From contig NC_087259.1 in assembly GCF_037042905.1 (NCBI RefSeq), positions 24,945,001-25,009,000 on the forward strand: a stretch of 64,000 bases of DNA, written 5' to 3'. The DNA comes from Lytechinus pictus. Lineage: Eukaryota; Echinodermata; Echinoidea; Temnopleuroida; Toxopneustidae. Each line of letters opens with the position of its first letter. Positions within the stretch are counted from its first letter, which is position 1. Shown in pieces: positions 48,797-64,000 of this stretch. The position numbers were made by a program, and so were the translations under genes. The notes under the pieces are model-generated. The model was not told where the DNA came from, made no database searches, and saw only the letters and a program-made list of their open reading frames with translations.

Positions 48797-49540
48797 AAAG
48801 ACTGGACACAAGAAATGAAGAAATTTCACAGTCAAAATTGATTTCTGAAAATTGCACAACTTAATTGTTTAATATTCAAGATCACCTGCATAGATAGGTC
48901 TATAGTTTAGTGCAATATATCAATTAAAAATAAAAAAATATTTCAGAAATTGAAATGGAATCAAACTACAGTGTATATCCTTGTACATTATGATCACGAG
49001 ATGGCGCTAGATAAAAAGTTGATCTTGAAGTACCTGTATACTATCCTAATATTTTTTTCATCTGATTTCTCCATGGTAAATCAAGAATAGAATTACGCTA
49101 ATCATATGTGTGCCTCAAATAAGAATATAGCACTTGAAAAATATTGATTTTGATGAAAAGAGAGAGAAAAACCCGACTCTCTCCCCTCCAAAAAAAAAAA
49201 TATGTAAAAAAAAAGATAATAAAAGATAATTTTTTCAGTATCACCATTTGAGAACAGAAATTGAAGTATGAAAAATCTTCAGTCATACTATGCTGACCCT
49301 CAAATTGGCAATGTTCCAACAAGTGATACAGTTTGCAATGATGGTGTGTACATAAAATCAGATGCTTTTCTATAAAGATTGTCCACTACATCTTTTAGTT
49401 ATGAAGGAGACAAGTTGCACCTTGATTAATAATAGAGGAAATAAGGAATTTGTGTAAAAAAAACCATACACTAAGCCTGTCACTTTGAAGTAAATTTGCA
49501 AATTTTAAGGTCGCCACAGACGATGAATTGATACTTTCAA

Positions 49541-49546
49541 CCTTTA
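49541..49546 (-). terminator. Polyadenylation signal of the maltase gene (probable)
   Basis: On the minus strand AATAAA (aaaataaagg) lies about 275 nt after the TAA stop and is the first good signal. It implies a short 3' UTR. Confidence 0.5.
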
Positions 49547-49819
49547 TTTTGATGGCACTATATTGATTTTCTCTATTCTCTCTTTTCATTGAAATCTATC
49601 CCCCCAAAGTTTTCATTCTTCTTAAAACCTTTACCAGCCCCAGTCCGCTGTTAAAATTCATATACATGTAACTGAATCCGTAATCAGAATATAATCTCAA
49701 TGCTTCATTTACATAAAACCAATATATACACATGTATATTATTTCTTTTTGCACTTGGCACATTCAGTTTGCTATCATTATAATTTCATTTACAGTAGTT
49801 GATAAGAACTGGCATGTAT

Positions 49820-62862
<13,043 letters not shown>

Positions 62863-63069
62863 TTAAAAAGTTATAATACATCCAAATGTGGGCCTATATT
62901 GGTAGTGTTATTATGGTCAGGGCCATATGTGAAGTGTACCTCGAACACTGTAGGCTATACGGTATACAGATAGACAAAATATTCACATATGGCACAATCT
63001 TTCTACTAACTTCACTACATGAATTTGGATTGAAACCCTTCACTGCCTGATGGGAATGCGCGAACTTGG

Positions 63070-63077
63070 CTATATAC
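63070..63077 (-). promoter_or_regulatory. TATA box of the maltase gene (candidate)
   Basis: On the minus strand gagtatatagcc lies about 210 nt upstream of the start codon. Transcription would begin near 63,040-63,045. No splice acceptor is seen between there and the ATG, so the 5' UTR is probably contiguous and about 180 nt long. It contains short upstream ATGs. Confidence 0.45.
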
Positions 63078-63375
63078 TCAGTAGGTGCCTTGCTTCAGTT
63101 CGAAAATCAACACAAACTAAACTGCATGTATCGAGGGTTGCGAACAATAGTTGGTTCGAAATCTTCAAACATTTACACAGTTGTCAAATATTAATTCACC
63201 GGGCTTACGATGCGTGACTTTGAATATGAACACACATTTAAAAGAAAATTGCGTGTTTATTGTTCATTGGGAAAATCGAAATGGTAAGTTGGATCGAGGA
63301 CCTTAAGGGGTTAGGCGCGGATCCAGCCGGGTGTTGTTAAAACACAAAATGGCCCCTGGGCGAAATATGGTATTG

Positions 63376-63818
63376 CAGTGGCGTAATGAGCCAAAAAGTT
63401 TGCGGGTGCTACATATGGCGTATCGCGAGCGAGCGAGCAAAAATGTCGATATTTTATTACAAAAATCAAATTTCGTTATAGATTTAACTTAATATTCAGA
63501 AAGTAATATCACATTTCACTCTTCTCTACAAGGGCGTAGGCTGGGAGGGGGTGCACCGGTACCCTCCCGCTGAGGCAGAGGAGTTCCGACACGGGCAAGC
63601 AAAACGAAATTTGTACCCCTTCTTCTGCTTTCAACAGCTGAAAATGTGCACCCCGCTCCATACCACTTTAGTTCCACCTCCCCACGATGTGCACCTCCCC
63701 ATTCCCAAACCAGCCCACGCCCTTGCTCTATTTCCTTTTCTTTCATATTCTCTAGCGCTTTTTTTTCTTGGTCGTGATTTTTTTTCCAAGCCCCCCCCCC
63801 CCCATCCGTACGCCACTG
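63376..63818. mobile_element. CAGTGGCGTA-family hAT-like element with agcgagcgagc motif
   Basis: Begins cagtggcgtaatgagcc and ends ccgtacgccactg. The flanks tggtattg (63,368-63,375) and tgatattg (63,819-63,826) match at 7 of 8 bases. 443 bp, with gcgagcgagcgagcaaaaat near 63,426 and a C run near the right end. Confidence 0.7.
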
Positions 63819-63863
63819 TGATATTGTGTGTAATCCATCAGCTGGGTCCGCGCCAGGAAGGGG

Positions 63864-64000
63864 TACCCCAGGCTGAAAATGACATATCAGATAAGGAAAA
63901 ATCAAACGGAACAAAATTTGAAACTTTGATCAAAATAACATATGAAAAAGTGGAGACATGACATTAAGTCCATGGATATTCATGATGACGTGTTTATAAC
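63864..64000. mobile_element. Family B MITE, left arm, runs off the window
   Basis: ggggtaccccaggctgaaaa, then tttgatcaaaataacatatg and ggatattcatgatgacgtgt, corresponds to the left arm of 35,734-36,323. The rest lies beyond the window. Confidence 0.5.

Larger units (their letters stand above)
42161..49520. other. Intergenic region between SET and the maltase gene (convergent genes)
   Basis: No exon supported. Listed separately: a ggcgacaattgctccg-ended element (43,656-43,850), two nested MITEs (43,976-44,423), CAGTGGCG-like and agcgagcgagc repeats (45,290-46,080), an element with a tandem-repeat core (46,098-47,244) and the aagcaattgctt element (48,126-48,796). A pyrimidine-rich stretch (47,640-47,935) gives meaningless Phe/Pro-rich ORFs. 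Confidence 0.6.

Overview
The window is nuclear DNA of an intron-rich animal. Coding exons are short with GT/AG borders, introns and spacers are AT-rich, and the non-coding DNA is full of palindromic DNA-transposon derivatives, poly(C)/poly(G) runs and repeated acatgta strings. The protein similarities and the style of the repeats point to an echinoderm, most likely a sea urchin. That is inference; nothing seen fixes the species.

Three host genes are supported. (1) Positions 8988-11133 (+): the last two coding exons of an unrecognised acidic, low-complexity, probably nuclear protein. They are followed by a gene-free, transposon-poor stretch that may be a very long 3' UTR (up to about 24,050). 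(2) Positions 29546-40594 (+): a complete seven-exon SET gene (NAP-family histone chaperone and PP2A inhibitor, 316 aa) with a long Asp/Glu tail. (3) Positions 62859-49820 (-): a complete ten-exon maltase-type GH13 alpha-glucosidase of 609 aa. It has a signal peptide, all three catalytic acidic residues and, unexpectedly, a C-terminal RDEL that looks like an ER-retrieval signal. In both complete genes every splice phase joins in frame.

The rest is mainly mobile-element remains. There is a 1.9-kb Tc1-type transposon (50822-52720, TA target duplication) with a frameshifted transposase, and a truncated PIF/Harbinger transposase fragment inside SET intron 1. Several families of about 600-bp palindromic TTAAAGG...CCTTTAA elements are present. 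A CAGTGGCG-ended, hAT-like non-autonomous family has visible 8-bp target duplications. Other elements include a 671-bp element built from the palindrome aagcaattgctt, a perfect-TIR 286-bp palindrome, a 1.15-kb element with a tandem-repeat core of about 165 bp, and several elements nested inside others. Simple repeats include a (CTTT)n tract of about 195 bp and a poly(T) run of about 50 nt.

No tRNA, rRNA, CRISPR array, bacterial operon or viral gene was seen. The most notable observations are element ends lying 10-50 nt inside introns next to splice donors, the RDEL-tailed maltase, the aagcaattgctt element, the CAGTGGCG family with its target duplications, and the possible giant 3' UTR.
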